Source: Salipiger bermudensis (GTDB lineage: Bacteria; Pseudomonadota; Alphaproteobacteria; Rhodobacterales; Rhodobacteraceae). Taken from it: a stretch of 64,000 bases of DNA. Position numbers and translations under genes: made by a program. Below the pieces are notes generated by a model. The model worked only from the letters and a program-made list of their open reading frames with translations, made no database searches and had not been told where the DNA came from. The stretch lies in the NCBI RefSeq assembly GCF_020171625.1, contig NZ_JAIUZY010000014.1, positions 58,612 to 122,611 on the forward strand. The letters run 5' to 3'. Below are positions 8,442 through 17,451 of this stretch, one piece after another. How positions within the stretch are numbered: the first letter of the stretch is position 1; each line of letters opens with the position of its first letter.

Positions 8442-9539
8442 ATGAGCCACGCGTCCGATCCGATCCGCGTGATGATCGTCGACGACAGCGCCGCGGCGCG
8501 CTCAGCGCTGTCCCGGCTGCTCTCGGTCGATCCCGACATCGCCGTCACGGCGACCGCCGCAGACGCCTTCCAAGCTGCCGAGAAGATGCGCCAGCAGCTG
8601 CCGGACGTGCTCGTCCTCGACCTCGCGCTGCCGCGCATGGACGGTCTGACCTTCCTGCGGCGGATCATGGCGCAGCACCCGATCCCGGTGGTGATTTGCT
8701 CCAGCTTCACGGCCAAGGGCAGCGAGAACGCGATGAAAGCCCTGTCCTTCGGAGCCGCTGAGGTCATCGCCAAGCCAAAGATGGGATCGGAAGAACAGCG
8801 CGCCGAGGCCCAGATGCGCCTGTGCGACGCGGTGACCGCCGCCGCGGCGACGACCGGCCGGCGCAAACCGAAGGCCAGCGCCGCCGCCGGCCCCGGCCCG
8901 AAGCTGACCGCCGATGCCATCCTGCCGCCCCTGCCCCCGCGGGCGAACGCGGCGCCACCGAACGGCCAGGTCATCGCCATCGGTGCCTCGACCGGCGGCA
9001 CCGAGGCTTTGGTGACAGTGCTCTCCGCCCTGCCCGAGGATATTCCCCCGATCGTCGTCGTCCAGCACATGCCCGAGCACTTCACCCAAACCTTCGCCCG
9101 AAGGCTTGATGGCCTGTGCCGTCCGACGGTCCTCGAGGCGAGGAACGGCGACCGCGTCCAGCGCGGTACGGTGCTGATCGCGCCCGGCAACCAGCACATG
9201 ATGCTACGGCGAAACGGGGCCGGCTACATCACCGAGGTCGTGCGCGGGCCATGTGTCTCGCGCCATCGCCCGTCGGTCGACGTTTTGTTCCGATCCGTGG
9301 CTCAGGCGGCCGGCAACAAGGCGATCGGCGCAATCCTGACCGGCATGGGCGACGACGGCGCGCGGGGTTTGCGCGAGATGAAGGACGCGGGCGCGACCAC
9401 GATCGCTCAGGACGAGCAAAGCTGTGTCGTCTTCGGAATGCCCAAGGAGGCCATTCGCCTTGGCGGCGTCGATCAGGTGAAGTCCCTTGGCAGGATCGCC
9501 GGCGAACTGCAGTCGTGGGCGACCCGGCAGGAGCGCTAG
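8442..9539 (+). CDS. cheB: Chemotaxis protein-glutamate methylesterase CheB
   Basis: A 365-residue two-domain enzyme. The receiver domain (about 8-125) has the phospho-acceptor D60 in LVLDLALPRMDG. A proline/alanine-rich linker (about 130-172) leads to the methylesterase domain with catalytic S183 (GASTGGTEA), H209 (VVQHMPEHF) and D305 (GMGDDGA). It removes receptor methyl groups and deamidates glutamines once phosphorylated by CheA. It is the last gene of the operon. With cheR broken, this esterase would lack its counterpart from this locus. Confidence 0.95.
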   Translation: MSHASDPIRVMIVDDSAAARSALSRLLSVDPDIAVTATAADAFQAAEKMRQQLPDVLVLDLALPRMDGLTFLRRIMAQHPIPVVICSSFTAKGSENAMKALSFGAAEVIAKPKMGSEEQRAEAQMRLCDAVTAAAATTGRRKPKASAAAGPGPKLTADAILPPLPPRANAAPPNGQVIAIGASTGGTEALVTVLSALPEDIPPIVVVQHMPEHFTQTFARRLDGLCRPTVLEARNGDRVQRGTVLIAPGNQHMMLRRNGAGYITEVVRGPCVSRHRPSVDVLFRSVAQAAGNKAIGAILTGMGDDGARGLREMKDAGATTIAQDEQSCVVFGMPKEAIRLGGVDQVKSLGRIAGELQSWATRQER

Positions 9540-10024
9540 CATCGGCCGCGCCACGCGGTCCGGGCACGCGCCGGGCCGCGCCACGCCCGCCGACGGCCTG
9601 ACCGCGAATGAGGCAAGGACCAGAAAGGTGCGGCGCCCCCTCAATCGGGCTTTCGATCAGCCCATCGCCCATCGCCGGTCGCGGAGGGCGAGCGAATTCC
9701 CCCAGAGCCGCGGCATCACCGGATCGCAGCACCTGAAAGCGTCGCGGTCCCCCATGCGGTCCGAGTTTGCCCAGGGCCAGCCCGTCGCGGGACCGCCGCC
9801 AAACGGATCACGCGCCGGGCTCGCGCAGCACCGAACTCCAGTCCCACCGCATGACCGAGACTTCGCGGACCGGAGAGGAAATCGGCAGACCCGCGTGCCG
9901 GTCTTGCGACGGCGGCGACGCACACGCCGTCTGATGAGCCCTCACACAACCGCTTGCATCCCGATCCGCTTTCCGCCAGATTATGAACACTTGTTCATTT
10001 CCATCACGGCAGGGAGGGCCCGAC
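9540..10024. other. Gene-free gap of 485 bp
   Basis: No reading frame here has codon patterns or motifs that I can support on either strand. It contains the palindrome at 9983-9998 near its right end and otherwise shows no clear terminator or repeat. Confidence 0.6.
9983..9998. promoter_or_regulatory. Palindromic operator-like site before the valine catabolic genes
   Basis: ATGAACA-CT-TGTTCAT is a perfect 7-bp inverted repeat with a 2-bp centre, located 27 bp before the start codon of the acyl-CoA dehydrogenase gene and therefore overlapping or just downstream of its likely promoter. TetR-family repressors of acyl-CoA catabolic operons commonly bind sites of this size and symmetry. No such regulator gene lies next to it in the window, so the binding protein is unknown. 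Confidence 0.55.
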
Positions 10025-11164
10025 ATGGATTTCGCGCTGAGCGAGGAGCAGACGGCGATCTTCGACATGGCCCATGGCTTCGGCCAGGAACACGTGGCGC
10101 CCAACGCCATGGCCTGGGAGGCCGAGGGCACGATCCCGAAACAGCTCTGGACAGAGATCGGCCAGCTGGGTCTCGGCGGCATCTATGTCAGCGAGGAGAG
10201 CGGCGGCTCGGGGCTCAGCCGGCTCGACGCCACGCTCGTCTTCGAGGCGCTCAGCATGGCTTGCCCGGCGGTGGCGGCGTTCCTGTCGATCCACAACATG
10301 TGCGCCAAGATGATCGATCTCTACGGCTCCGAGGATCTGCGCGCGCGCTACCTGCCCAAGGCCCTGACCATGGAGACCGTGCTCTCCTACTGCCTGACCG
10401 AGCCCGGCTCGGGATCGGACGCCGCGGCGCTCGCCACCCGCGCCGAGGCGTCGGGCAATGGCTACCGCCTCACCGGCACCAAGGCCTTCATCTCCGGCGG
10501 CGGCTATTCCGACGCCTATATCGTCATGGCCCGCACCGGCGAGGCCGGCCCGCGCGGCATCTCGGCGCTGGTGCTCGACGACGGCACCGAGGGGCTGAGC
10601 TTCGGCGGGCTCGAGGCCAAGATGGGCTGGAAGGCGCAGCCCACGCGGCAGGTGCAGATGGATGGCTGCCCGGTGCCCGCCGGCAACCTGCTGGGCGAAG
10701 AGGGCAAGGGCTTTCGCTATGCCATGGCCGGGCTCGACGGCGGCCGGCTCAACATCTCGGCCTGCTCGCTGGGCGCCGCGCAGGCGGCGCTCGACGCGAC
10801 GCTGGCCTACATGGCCGAGCGCCGCGCCTTCGGCCAGAGCCTCGACCAGTTTCAGGCGCTGCAGTTCCGTCTCGCCGACATGGAGATCGAGCTGCAGGCC
10901 GCCCGCACCTTCCTGCGACAGGCGGCTTGGAAGCTCGACACCGGGGCGCCGGATGCCACCAAGTTCTGCGCCATGGCGAAGAAATTCGTCACCGAGGCCG
11001 GCTCAAAGGTCGCAGACCAGTGCCTGCAGCTGCATGGCGGCTGCGGCTATCTCGCGGATTACGGCATCGAGAAGATCGTCCGCGACCTGCGGGTGCACCA
11101 GATCCTCGAAGGTACCAACGAGATCATGCGCATGATCGTGGCGCGCAGCCTGATCTCGTCCTGA
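10025..11164 (+). CDS. Acyl-CoA dehydrogenase, probable isobutyryl-CoA dehydrogenase
   Basis: A 379-residue FAD enzyme with all acyl-CoA dehydrogenase blocks: CLTEPGSGSDAAAL for flavin contact, RRAFGQSL, and the C-terminal QILEGTNEIMR element. The ATG at 10025 has GGGAGGG upstream. The two genes downstream encode 3-hydroxyisobutyryl-CoA hydrolase and 3-hydroxyisobutyrate dehydrogenase, which are later steps in valine breakdown; this makes isobutyryl-CoA to methacrylyl-CoA the most likely reaction. Substrate assignment rests on that context. The enoyl-CoA hydratase and methylmalonate-semialdehyde dehydrogenase steps are not encoded in the window. Confidence 0.85.
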   Translation: MDFALSEEQTAIFDMAHGFGQEHVAPNAMAWEAEGTIPKQLWTEIGQLGLGGIYVSEESGGSGLSRLDATLVFEALSMACPAVAAFLSIHNMCAKMIDLYGSEDLRARYLPKALTMETVLSYCLTEPGSGSDAAALATRAEASGNGYRLTGTKAFISGGGYSDAYIVMARTGEAGPRGISALVLDDGTEGLSFGGLEAKMGWKAQPTRQVQMDGCPVPAGNLLGEEGKGFRYAMAGLDGGRLNISACSLGAAQAALDATLAYMAERRAFGQSLDQFQALQFRLADMEIELQAARTFLRQAAWKLDTGAPDATKFCAMAKKFVTEAGSKVADQCLQLHGGCGYLADYGIEKIVRDLRVHQILEGTNEIMRMIVARSLISS

Positions 11165-11202
11165 CCCGATACACGCGCAAGGCACCACTCACGCCGCGCT
11201 TC

Positions 11203-11226
11203 GGCAGGCCCCCCAGGGGGCCTGCC
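11203..11226. repeat. Perfect 24-bp palindrome between catabolic genes
   Basis: GGCAGGCCCCC-CA-GGGGGCCTGCC is an exact 11-bp inverted repeat lying in the 106-bp gap between the dehydrogenase and hydrolase genes. No T-run follows, so a simple intrinsic terminator is unlikely; an mRNA-stabilising or attenuating hairpin, or a REP-type element, are possible. Confidence 0.6.
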
Positions 11227-11270
11227 CCCCGAACACCCCCGACCCCCGCTTTGATGCGCCGAGGAGTTCC

Positions 11271-12302
11271 ATGAGCGACACCCACATCCGCAGCAATGGC
11301 CGCGCCGGCCACATCACCCTCACCCGGCCCAAGGCGCTGAACGCGCTGAGCTATGACATGTGCATGGAGATCGAGGCCGCGCTCGATGCCTGGCGCGATG
11401 ATGACACGGTCGCGCTGGTGATCCTCGATGCCGAGGGGGAAAAGGCGTTCTGCGCCGGCGGCGACATCGCAGAGATCTACCGCGCCGGGCTGAAGGGCGA
11501 ATTCGACACCGGACGCACCTTCTGGCGCGACGAGTACCGGATGAATGCCAAGCTCTCGGAATATCCAAAGCCCATCGTCAGCTTCCTGCATGGCTTCGTC
11601 ATGGGCGGCGGCGTCGGGCTTGGCGGGCACGTCTCGCACCGGGTGATCGGCGAGAGCGCCCAGATCGCCATGCCGGAATGCGGCATCGGGTTCGTGCCGG
11701 ATGTCGGTGGGTCGCTGCTGTTGTCCCGCGCGCCGGGTCGGCTGGGCGCCTATCTCGGCCTGACCGCCGCGCGCATGGGTCCGGGGGATGCGCTGCACGC
11801 TGGGTTTGCAGATTTCTACATCCCCGAGGAGCGCTGGGAGGCGCTCAAGTCCGCACTGGCCGATACCGGGACCGTGGCCGCACTTGAGGCCGAGGCACAG
11901 GCGACGCCCGAAAGCCCGCTGGCCGACGCACAGGACGAGATCGACCGGCTCTTCGCCTCCGACAGCCTGCCCGAGATCAAGGCGGCGCTGGACGGCGCCG
12001 ATGGCGAGATCGCCGAGCGCGCCGCCAAGGCGGTGGGCCGCAACGCGCCGCTGTCGATGGCGCTGACACTGGCAATGCTGGCGCGGCTGCGCTCCGGCGA
12101 GGAGGGCATCCGAAGCGCGCTCAGACAGGAATACCGGGTCTCGCACCGCATCGTCGAGCAGGGCGAGTTCCTCGAGGGCGTGCGGGCGCAGATCATCGAC
12201 AAGGACCGCAACCCGCAGTGGCGCTTCTCGATCGACGAGGTGACAGAGGACCGCGTGGCCGCCCTGCTGGCGCCGCTCGGGGAGGAAGAACTGGCGCTCT
12301 GA
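11271..12302 (+). CDS. 3-hydroxyisobutyryl-CoA hydrolase
   Basis: A 343-residue member of the enoyl-CoA hydratase/isomerase (crotonase) superfamily. The features CAGGDIAEIY, HGFVMGGGVGLG (oxyanion hole) and MPECGIGFVPDVGGS are characteristic of the HIBCH branch, where the glutamate and aspartate of the last block are catalytic. It hydrolyses 3-hydroxyisobutyryl-CoA to free 3-hydroxyisobutyrate in valine catabolism. The length fits HIBCH (about 350) better than ordinary enoyl-CoA hydratases (about 260). The next gene encodes the dehydrogenase that consumes its product. Confidence 0.88.
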   Translation: MSDTHIRSNGRAGHITLTRPKALNALSYDMCMEIEAALDAWRDDDTVALVILDAEGEKAFCAGGDIAEIYRAGLKGEFDTGRTFWRDEYRMNAKLSEYPKPIVSFLHGFVMGGGVGLGGHVSHRVIGESAQIAMPECGIGFVPDVGGSLLLSRAPGRLGAYLGLTAARMGPGDALHAGFADFYIPEERWEALKSALADTGTVAALEAEAQATPESPLADAQDEIDRLFASDSLPEIKAALDGADGEIAERAAKAVGRNAPLSMALTLAMLARLRSGEEGIRSALRQEYRVSHRIVEQGEFLEGVRAQIIDKDRNPQWRFSIDEVTEDRVAALLAPLGEEELAL

Positions 12303-12331
12303 GACGCGTCACGCGAGGGAGGAGAGACACC

Positions 12332-13204
12332 ATGAAGATCGCATTTATCGGGCTTGGCAACATGGGCGCGCCGATGGCCGCCAACCTCGCCAAGGCCGGT
12401 CACGAGGTCACCGGGTTCGACGTCGCCGGGGCCGCCGCCGAGGGCGTGGGCACCGCCGTCTCCGCCCCCGAGGCGGCGACCGGTGCCGAGGTCGTCATCA
12501 CCATGCTGCCCAACGGCCAGATCCTGCGCAGCGTCGCGGCCGAGGTGATCCCCGCGATGCCGCCCGGCGCGGTGCTGCTCGACTGTTCGACCGTCGATGT
12601 GGACAGTGCCCGCGCGGTCGCGGCGCAGGCCGCCGAGGCCGGGCTGGGCGCGCTCGACGCGCCGGTTTCAGGCGGCGTCGGCGGCGCCTCGGGTGGCACT
12701 CTGACCTTCATGGTGGGCGGATCGGAGGAGGCGTTTGCCAAGGCGAAGCCGCTCTTTGACATCATGGGTCAGAAGGCGGTGCATTGCGGCCCCTCCGGCA
12801 ACGGTCAGGCGGCGAAGATCTGCAACAACATGATCCTCGGCGTCACCATGATCGCCACCTGTGAGGCCTTTGCGCTGGCCGACAAGCTCGGCCTCTCGCG
12901 CGAGGCGATGTTCGACGTGGTCTCGACCTCGTCGGGCTATTCGTGGTCGATGAACGCCTATTGCCCGGCGCCCGGGGTCGGGCCGCAATCGCCCGCAGAC
13001 AACGGCTACAAGCCCGGCTTCGCCGCAGAACTGATGCTCAAGGATCTGGGCCTGTCGCAGCAGGCCGCCGAGACGGCGGATGCCGACACGCCGATGGGCG
13101 AGCGCGCGCTGGAGCTCTACCGCGCCTTCGTCGAGGACGAAGGCGGCACTGGGCGCGATTTCTCCGCCATGTTGCCCCGCTTCGAGGGGCGTGGCCGCGG
13201 CTAG
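12332..13204 (+). CDS. mmsB: 3-hydroxyisobutyrate dehydrogenase
   Basis: A 290-residue NAD-dependent beta-hydroxyacid dehydrogenase. The N-terminal Rossmann motif is FIGLGNMGAPMA, the substrate block DAPVSGGVGGASGGTL is present, and the catalytic lysine lies in GNGQAAKICNNM. ATG 12332 follows GGGAGGAG. It oxidises 3-hydroxyisobutyrate to methylmalonate semialdehyde, completing the three-gene valine set. A canonical terminator follows at 13215-13239. A second, more distant homologue is at 26689-27561. Confidence 0.9.
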   Translation: MKIAFIGLGNMGAPMAANLAKAGHEVTGFDVAGAAAEGVGTAVSAPEAATGAEVVITMLPNGQILRSVAAEVIPAMPPGAVLLDCSTVDVDSARAVAAQAAEAGLGALDAPVSGGVGGASGGTLTFMVGGSEEAFAKAKPLFDIMGQKAVHCGPSGNGQAAKICNNMILGVTMIATCEAFALADKLGLSREAMFDVVSTSSGYSWSMNAYCPAPGVGPQSPADNGYKPGFAAELMLKDLGLSQQAAETADADTPMGERALELYRAFVEDEGGTGRDFSAMLPRFEGRGRG

Positions 13205-13214
13205 GAACGCGCAG

Positions 13215-13239
13215 GGGGCGTGGGTGCGCGCCCCTTTTT
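13215..13239 (+). terminator. Rho-independent terminator after mmsB
   Basis: GGGGCG (13215-13220) pairs with CGCCCC (13229-13234) across an 8-nt loop and is followed by TTTTT at 13235-13239. Confidence 0.75.
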
Positions 13240-13360
13240 GCGCCTGACGGCTCTTCCGCACGGCCCCGCGCCATTGCCGACCACCCAAACGGGCGCGCGT
13301 CGTTCCGCTGTCGATTCCCGGCGCAGGCCCTGCTAGAAGGGCCGCAAAAGGACATGGTAC

Positions 13361-13996
13361 ATGGTCACGCTCGACATCTTCTCCGACCCGATCTGCCCCT
13401 GGTGCTACATCGGCAAAGCCCTCCTCGACCGCGCCCTGCTCGAAGAGCCCGATCACCCGTTCACCATTCGCTGGCGGCCGTTCATGCTGAACCCCGACAT
13501 GCCCGCGCAGGGCATGGACCGGCGCGCCTATCTCGAGACCAAGTTCGGCGGCAAGGAGGGCGCGGTGCAGGCCTACATGCCGGTGGCCGAGCACGCCGCC
13601 GACGCCGGTCTGACGCTGAATCTCGACGCGATCGAAACCACGCCTTCCACCATCGATGCCCACCGGCTGATCCACTGGGGCGGCATCGAGGGCGTGCAGA
13701 CCGCCGTGGTCTCCTCGCTGTTTCAGGCGTATTTCGTCGACGGGCGCGACATCGGCGACCGCGAGGTGCTGGCCGACATCGCCGATGGCTGCGGGCTCGA
13801 CGCCAGCCTGATCCAACGCCTGCTCGCCTCCGAGGCGGACCGGCGCGAGATCGTCGAGATGGACGCCACCGCGCGCGGCATGGGCGTGACCTCGGTGCCG
13901 ACCTTCGTGGTCGCGGGACAGCACGCGGTGCCCGGCGCCCAGCCCACCGAGCTCTGGTCCAAGGTGATCTCCGAGATCCGCGAAGGCGCCGCCTGA
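13361..13996 (+). CDS. DsbA-family oxidoreductase (FrnE-like)
   Basis: A 211-residue thioredoxin-fold protein with an all-helical insertion. The redox motif CPWC is at residues about 12-15 (DPICPWCYIGK), and the cis-proline element is GVTSVPTFVV. No signal peptide is visible, so it is cytoplasmic, as for the FrnE/2-hydroxychromene-2-carboxylate isomerase branch of the DsbA superfamily. AAAGGA lies 8 nt before the ATG. The specific substrate is unknown; thiol-disulfide exchange or glutathione-dependent isomerisation are the known activities of relatives. Confidence 0.85.
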   Translation: MVTLDIFSDPICPWCYIGKALLDRALLEEPDHPFTIRWRPFMLNPDMPAQGMDRRAYLETKFGGKEGAVQAYMPVAEHAADAGLTLNLDAIETTPSTIDAHRLIHWGGIEGVQTAVVSSLFQAYFVDGRDIGDREVLADIADGCGLDASLIQRLLASEADRREIVEMDATARGMGVTSVPTFVVAGQHAVPGAQPTELWSKVISEIREGAA

Positions 13997-14204
13997 ACGC
14001 GCCTTATCGCCCGCCAGTGAAGACCGGCAGGAGGCCGCCGAGCCGCAGCCCATGCGGGCGGTGCATGACCGGGTTGCGCGCGCCGCGGCGATATCCGTGG
14101 TTGTGCCGGTATACCGTTTTCCGATAGCCCGGTGTTAGCGGTCAACCGGCCCGCCAGCCACAGCGGATGCTGAGCGGCGTGGCCTTGCAGAATTCAGAGG
14201 TCAC

Positions 14205-15413
14205 ATGCGGTCTGTTCCCGGACGGGTCGAGTTCATCGCGCTGCTCGCGATGCTCTTCGCCACCATCGCCTTTTCCATCGACGCCATGCTCCCGGCCCTG
14301 CCCGAGATCGGTGCCGAGCTGACGCCCGAGGCGGTCAACCGCGCGCAGCTCGTGGTGACCAGCTTCGTCTTCGGCATGGGCATCGGGACCTTCTTCACCG
14401 GCCCGCTCTCGGACGTGTTCGGGCGCAAGCCGGTGCTGCTGGGCGGTTCCGCGCTTTATATCGTGGCCTCGATCTGCGCCGCCTATGCCGAGACGCTCGA
14501 GCTGCTGCTGGCGGCCCGCCTGCTGCAGGGGCTGGGCGCCGCAGGGCCCCGGGTGGTGGCGCTCGCCATCGTGCGCGACCTCTATTCGGGGCGCGAGATG
14601 GCGCGGATCATGTCCTTCGTGATGATGGTCTTCACCCTGTTCCCGGCCCTCGCCCCCTCGATCGGCGCGGTGATCATCGCCGCCACCGGCTGGCGCGGCA
14701 TCTTCTGGGCCTTCGTGGCGTTCTCCAGCATCGCCTCGATCTGGCTGATGGTGCGCCTGTCCGAGACCCACCCGCCCGAGAACCGCCGCCCGTTCCGGCT
14801 CACGACCTTCCGCGCCGCGCTGGCAGAGCTGTTCGGCCAGCGGGTGGTGGTGATCTCGATCGGTGTGCAGGCGCTGATCTTCGCGATGCTGTTCTCGATG
14901 ATCTCCACCGTACAGCAGATCTACGACATCAGCTTCGGGCGCGCCGAGACCTTCCCGCTCTGGTTCGGCGGCGTGGCGATCCTCGCCGCCTCGGGCAGCG
15001 TGCTGAACGCGGCGCTGGTGATGCGGCTCGGGATGCGCTTTCTCATCACGGCGATGCTGTCGGTGCAGGTGGCCCTGGCCGGCATCACGCTGGCGCTCTT
15101 TGCCTTCGGCCTGTCCGGCACGCCCGGCTTTGCGCTGTTCCTGCTCTGGCAGCTCTCGGTGTTCTTCCAGATGGGTCTGACGGTCGGCAACATCAACGCC
15201 ATCGCCATGGAGCCGGTCGGCCACATCGCGGGCCTCGCGGCCTCGGTGATCGGGGCGGTGGCGACGGTGGCCGGTGTGCTGATCGCGGTGCCGAACGGGC
15301 TGATGTTCGACGGCACCCCCGTGCCACTGGCGGCGGGGATCTTCATCGAGGCAATCCTTGCGCTGCTGCTGATGCGCTGGCTGGTCCGGGCAGAGGCCGC
15401 CGAGGCGGGGTGA
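14205..15413 (+). CDS. MFS drug efflux transporter, Bcr/CflA family
   Basis: A 402-residue integral membrane protein with about 12 transmembrane segments. The loop 2-3 signature (GPLSDVFGRKPVLLGG) and the conserved LLQGLGAAGPRVVALAIVRD segment in helix 4 to 5 identify the Bcr/CflA (DHA1) drug:H+ antiporters. The start ATG 14205 has AGAGG upstream. It stands alone, with no regulator gene next to it. The exported compound cannot be predicted. Confidence 0.85.
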   Translation: MRSVPGRVEFIALLAMLFATIAFSIDAMLPALPEIGAELTPEAVNRAQLVVTSFVFGMGIGTFFTGPLSDVFGRKPVLLGGSALYIVASICAAYAETLELLLAARLLQGLGAAGPRVVALAIVRDLYSGREMARIMSFVMMVFTLFPALAPSIGAVIIAATGWRGIFWAFVAFSSIASIWLMVRLSETHPPENRRPFRLTTFRAALAELFGQRVVVISIGVQALIFAMLFSMISTVQQIYDISFGRAETFPLWFGGVAILAASGSVLNAALVMRLGMRFLITAMLSVQVALAGITLALFAFGLSGTPGFALFLLWQLSVFFQMGLTVGNINAIAMEPVGHIAGLAASVIGAVATVAGVLIAVPNGLMFDGTPVPLAAGIFIEAILALLLMRWLVRAEAAEAG

Positions 15414-15781
15414 CCCTCCCGCGTGGCGGGCTGCCCGGTGTCGGATCATTACGGCGGCGCTCTGTGGCCCTGCCCTCGCTCATGAGATGAGACGCCCCGG
15501 CCTCCGCCAGAGGCCCTCACCCGGTGCCGAGAAGGGCGCGCTCAATGTCGCGTCTCCCCTGACCGACGACCTAAGGATGGGCAGTGGAATATCGTCCGAG
15601 GGACGCGGCAGGGATACCCTGCCCGCCCCCGCCAGCGCGGCCCCTCCCTGCCCCGACAAACGCCGCAATTTCCGGCGCCGAGCATCACATTATGTATACC
15701 GATGCATACCATACTTCCCAACGTTGCGAATCTGGGCTAAAGCCCCATCATGCTGCACGTGCACAACGGAAAGGGACCTGC
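15414..15781. other. Gap upstream of icd, 368 bp
   Basis: No gene is supported. The right part must hold the icd promoter. It contains GTATAC...GCATAC inverted half-sites at 15694-15709, CAACGTTG near 15719-15726, and a small hairpin GGGCT-AA-AGCCC just downstream. None can be assigned to a regulator. Confidence 0.4.
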
Positions 15782-16999
15782 ATGTCGAAGATCAAGGTAG
15801 ACAACCCGATCGTCGAGATGGACGGCGACGAGATGACCCGCATCATCTGGGACTTCATCAAGACAAAGCTGATCCTGCCCTATCTGGATCTTGACCTGCT
15901 GTATTACGATCTCGGCATCGAGAGCCGGGACGCGACCAACGACCAGATCACCATCGACGCCGCCGAGAAGACCAAGGAGGTCGGCTGCGCGGTCAAATGC
16001 GCCACCATCACGCCCGACGAGGCCCGGGTCGAGGAGTTCGGCCTCAAGCAGATGTGGCGCTCGCCCAACGGCACGATCCGCAATATCCTTGGCGGCGTGG
16101 TGTTCCGCCAGCCGATCATCTGCCGCAACGTTCCGCGCCTCGTGCCGGGCTGGACCAAGCCCGTGGTGATCGGCCGCCACGCCTTCGGCGACCAGTACAA
16201 GGCGACCGATTTCCACTTCCCCGGCGCCGGCAAGCTGACGATGAAATTCGTCGGCGAGGACGGCACGGTGATCGAGAAAGAGGTGTATGATGCCCCCTCG
16301 GCGGGCGTCTACCAGGCGATGTACAACCTCGACGCCTCGATCATCGACTTCGCCCGCGCCTCGTTCAACTACGGCCTGTCGCTGGGCTGGCCGGTCTACC
16401 TGTCGACCAAGAACACCATCCTCAAGGCCTATGACGGCCGCTTCAAGGACCTGTTCCAGAAGGTCTTCGAGGAAGAGTTCGAGGAACAGTTCAAGGCCAA
16501 GGGCATCTGGTACGAGCACCGCCTGATCGACGACATGGTCGCCTGCTGCATGAAGTGGAACGGCGGCTTCGTCTGGGCCTGCAAGAACTACGATGGCGAC
16601 GTGCAGTCCGACACCGTGGCGCAGGGCTTCGGCTCGCTCGGCCTGATGACCTCGCAGCTGATGACCCCGGACGGCCAGATCGTCGAGGCGGAAGCCGCGC
16701 ATGGCACGGTCACCCGCCACTACCGCCAGCATCAGGCTGGACAGGCGACCTCGACCAACTCCATCGCCTCGATCTATGCCTGGACCGGCGGCCTCAAGCA
16801 CCGCGCCAAGCTCGACGGCAACAGCGAGCTGATGACCTTTGCCACCACCCTCGAGAAGGTCGTGGTGGAGACCGTGGAGTCGGGCTGGATGACCAAGGAC
16901 CTGGCGCTGCTGGTCGGGCCGGATCAGAAATGGCTCACCACCATGGGCTTCCTCGAAAAGGTCGACGAGAACCTCAACAAGGCGCTCGGCGCAGCCTGA
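15782..16999 (+). CDS. icd: Isocitrate dehydrogenase, NADP-dependent
   Basis: A 405-residue enzyme of the homodimeric type II (eukaryote-like) family, starting at ATG 15782 behind GGAAAGGGAC. Visible signatures include the N-terminal [19 protein letters not shown], the substrate-binding [12 protein letters not shown], and the C-terminal [14 protein letters not shown] near the NADP site. It converts isocitrate to 2-oxoglutarate with NADPH production in the TCA cycle. It is a single-gene unit, with a terminator directly downstream. Confidence 0.95.
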   Translation: MSKIKVDNPIVEMDGDEMTRIIWDFIKTKLILPYLDLDLLYYDLGIESRDATNDQITIDAAEKTKEVGCAVKCATITPDEARVEEFGLKQMWRSPNGTIRNILGGVVFRQPIICRNVPRLVPGWTKPVVIGRHAFGDQYKATDFHFPGAGKLTMKFVGEDGTVIEKEVYDAPSAGVYQAMYNLDASIIDFARASFNYGLSLGWPVYLSTKNTILKAYDGRFKDLFQKVFEEEFEEQFKAKGIWYEHRLIDDMVACCMKWNGGFVWACKNYDGDVQSDTVAQGFGSLGLMTSQLMTPDGQIVEAEAAHGTVTRHYRQHQAGQATSTNSIASIYAWTGGLKHRAKLDGNSELMTFATTLEKVVVETVESGWMTKDLALLVGPDQKWLTTMGFLEKVDENLNKALGAA

Positions 17000-17023
17000 G
17001 CGCTGCAGGTAGCACGAAGATGG

Positions 17024-17048
17024 CCGGCCCCCACGCGGGGCCGGTTTT
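17024..17048 (+). terminator. Rho-independent terminator after icd
   Basis: CCGGCCCC (17024-17031) pairs with GGGGCCGG (17037-17044) around a 5-nt loop, followed by TTTT. Confidence 0.8.
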
Positions 17049-17451
17049 CGTTTGGCCCGACCTCCGCAGCCCTGAGCGCCTGTGCCCGCTTTATCCGCAG
17101 CCTGCCCGCAGTTTGATGATCTGGATCACCCCGCCCGCCGGCCGCAACGACGGCAGCCGACGGACGTCATGGCCCGGGACAGCGCCGGTACCGTCATGAT
17201 CGCTCGTGCTCGGGCACCTGCAGCCGGCGGCCTCGCCCGGCTTCGACCTCGCCGTGGAAATCGACACCCGCGAGACGGCGCGAAGCGATGCGAGGCACAC
17301 CGGTGCCCTCCAGCGCGCAGTGCGCGCCATGTGGCCTCTGAGGAGGCATCGCGCCCGCCAAAGCCCGGGAAAAGGGCGCTTGCGGAAACGGACGCCGGGT
17401 CGCCGCAGCACGCATCTTGACCTCACCCTCGCGTGACGGCAAGGCAACCCC
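17049..17451. other. Gene-free gap of 403 bp
   Basis: No reading frame with credible protein features was found on either strand. The promoter of the next gene must lie in its right part, but I see no convincing -35/-10 pair. Confidence 0.5.

Noticed and set aside
9657..9949. Arg-rich open frames on the minus strand between cheB and the acyl-CoA dehydrogenase gene
   Set aside because: Composition is that of random high-GC frames, with no domain, ribosome site or conserved motif.
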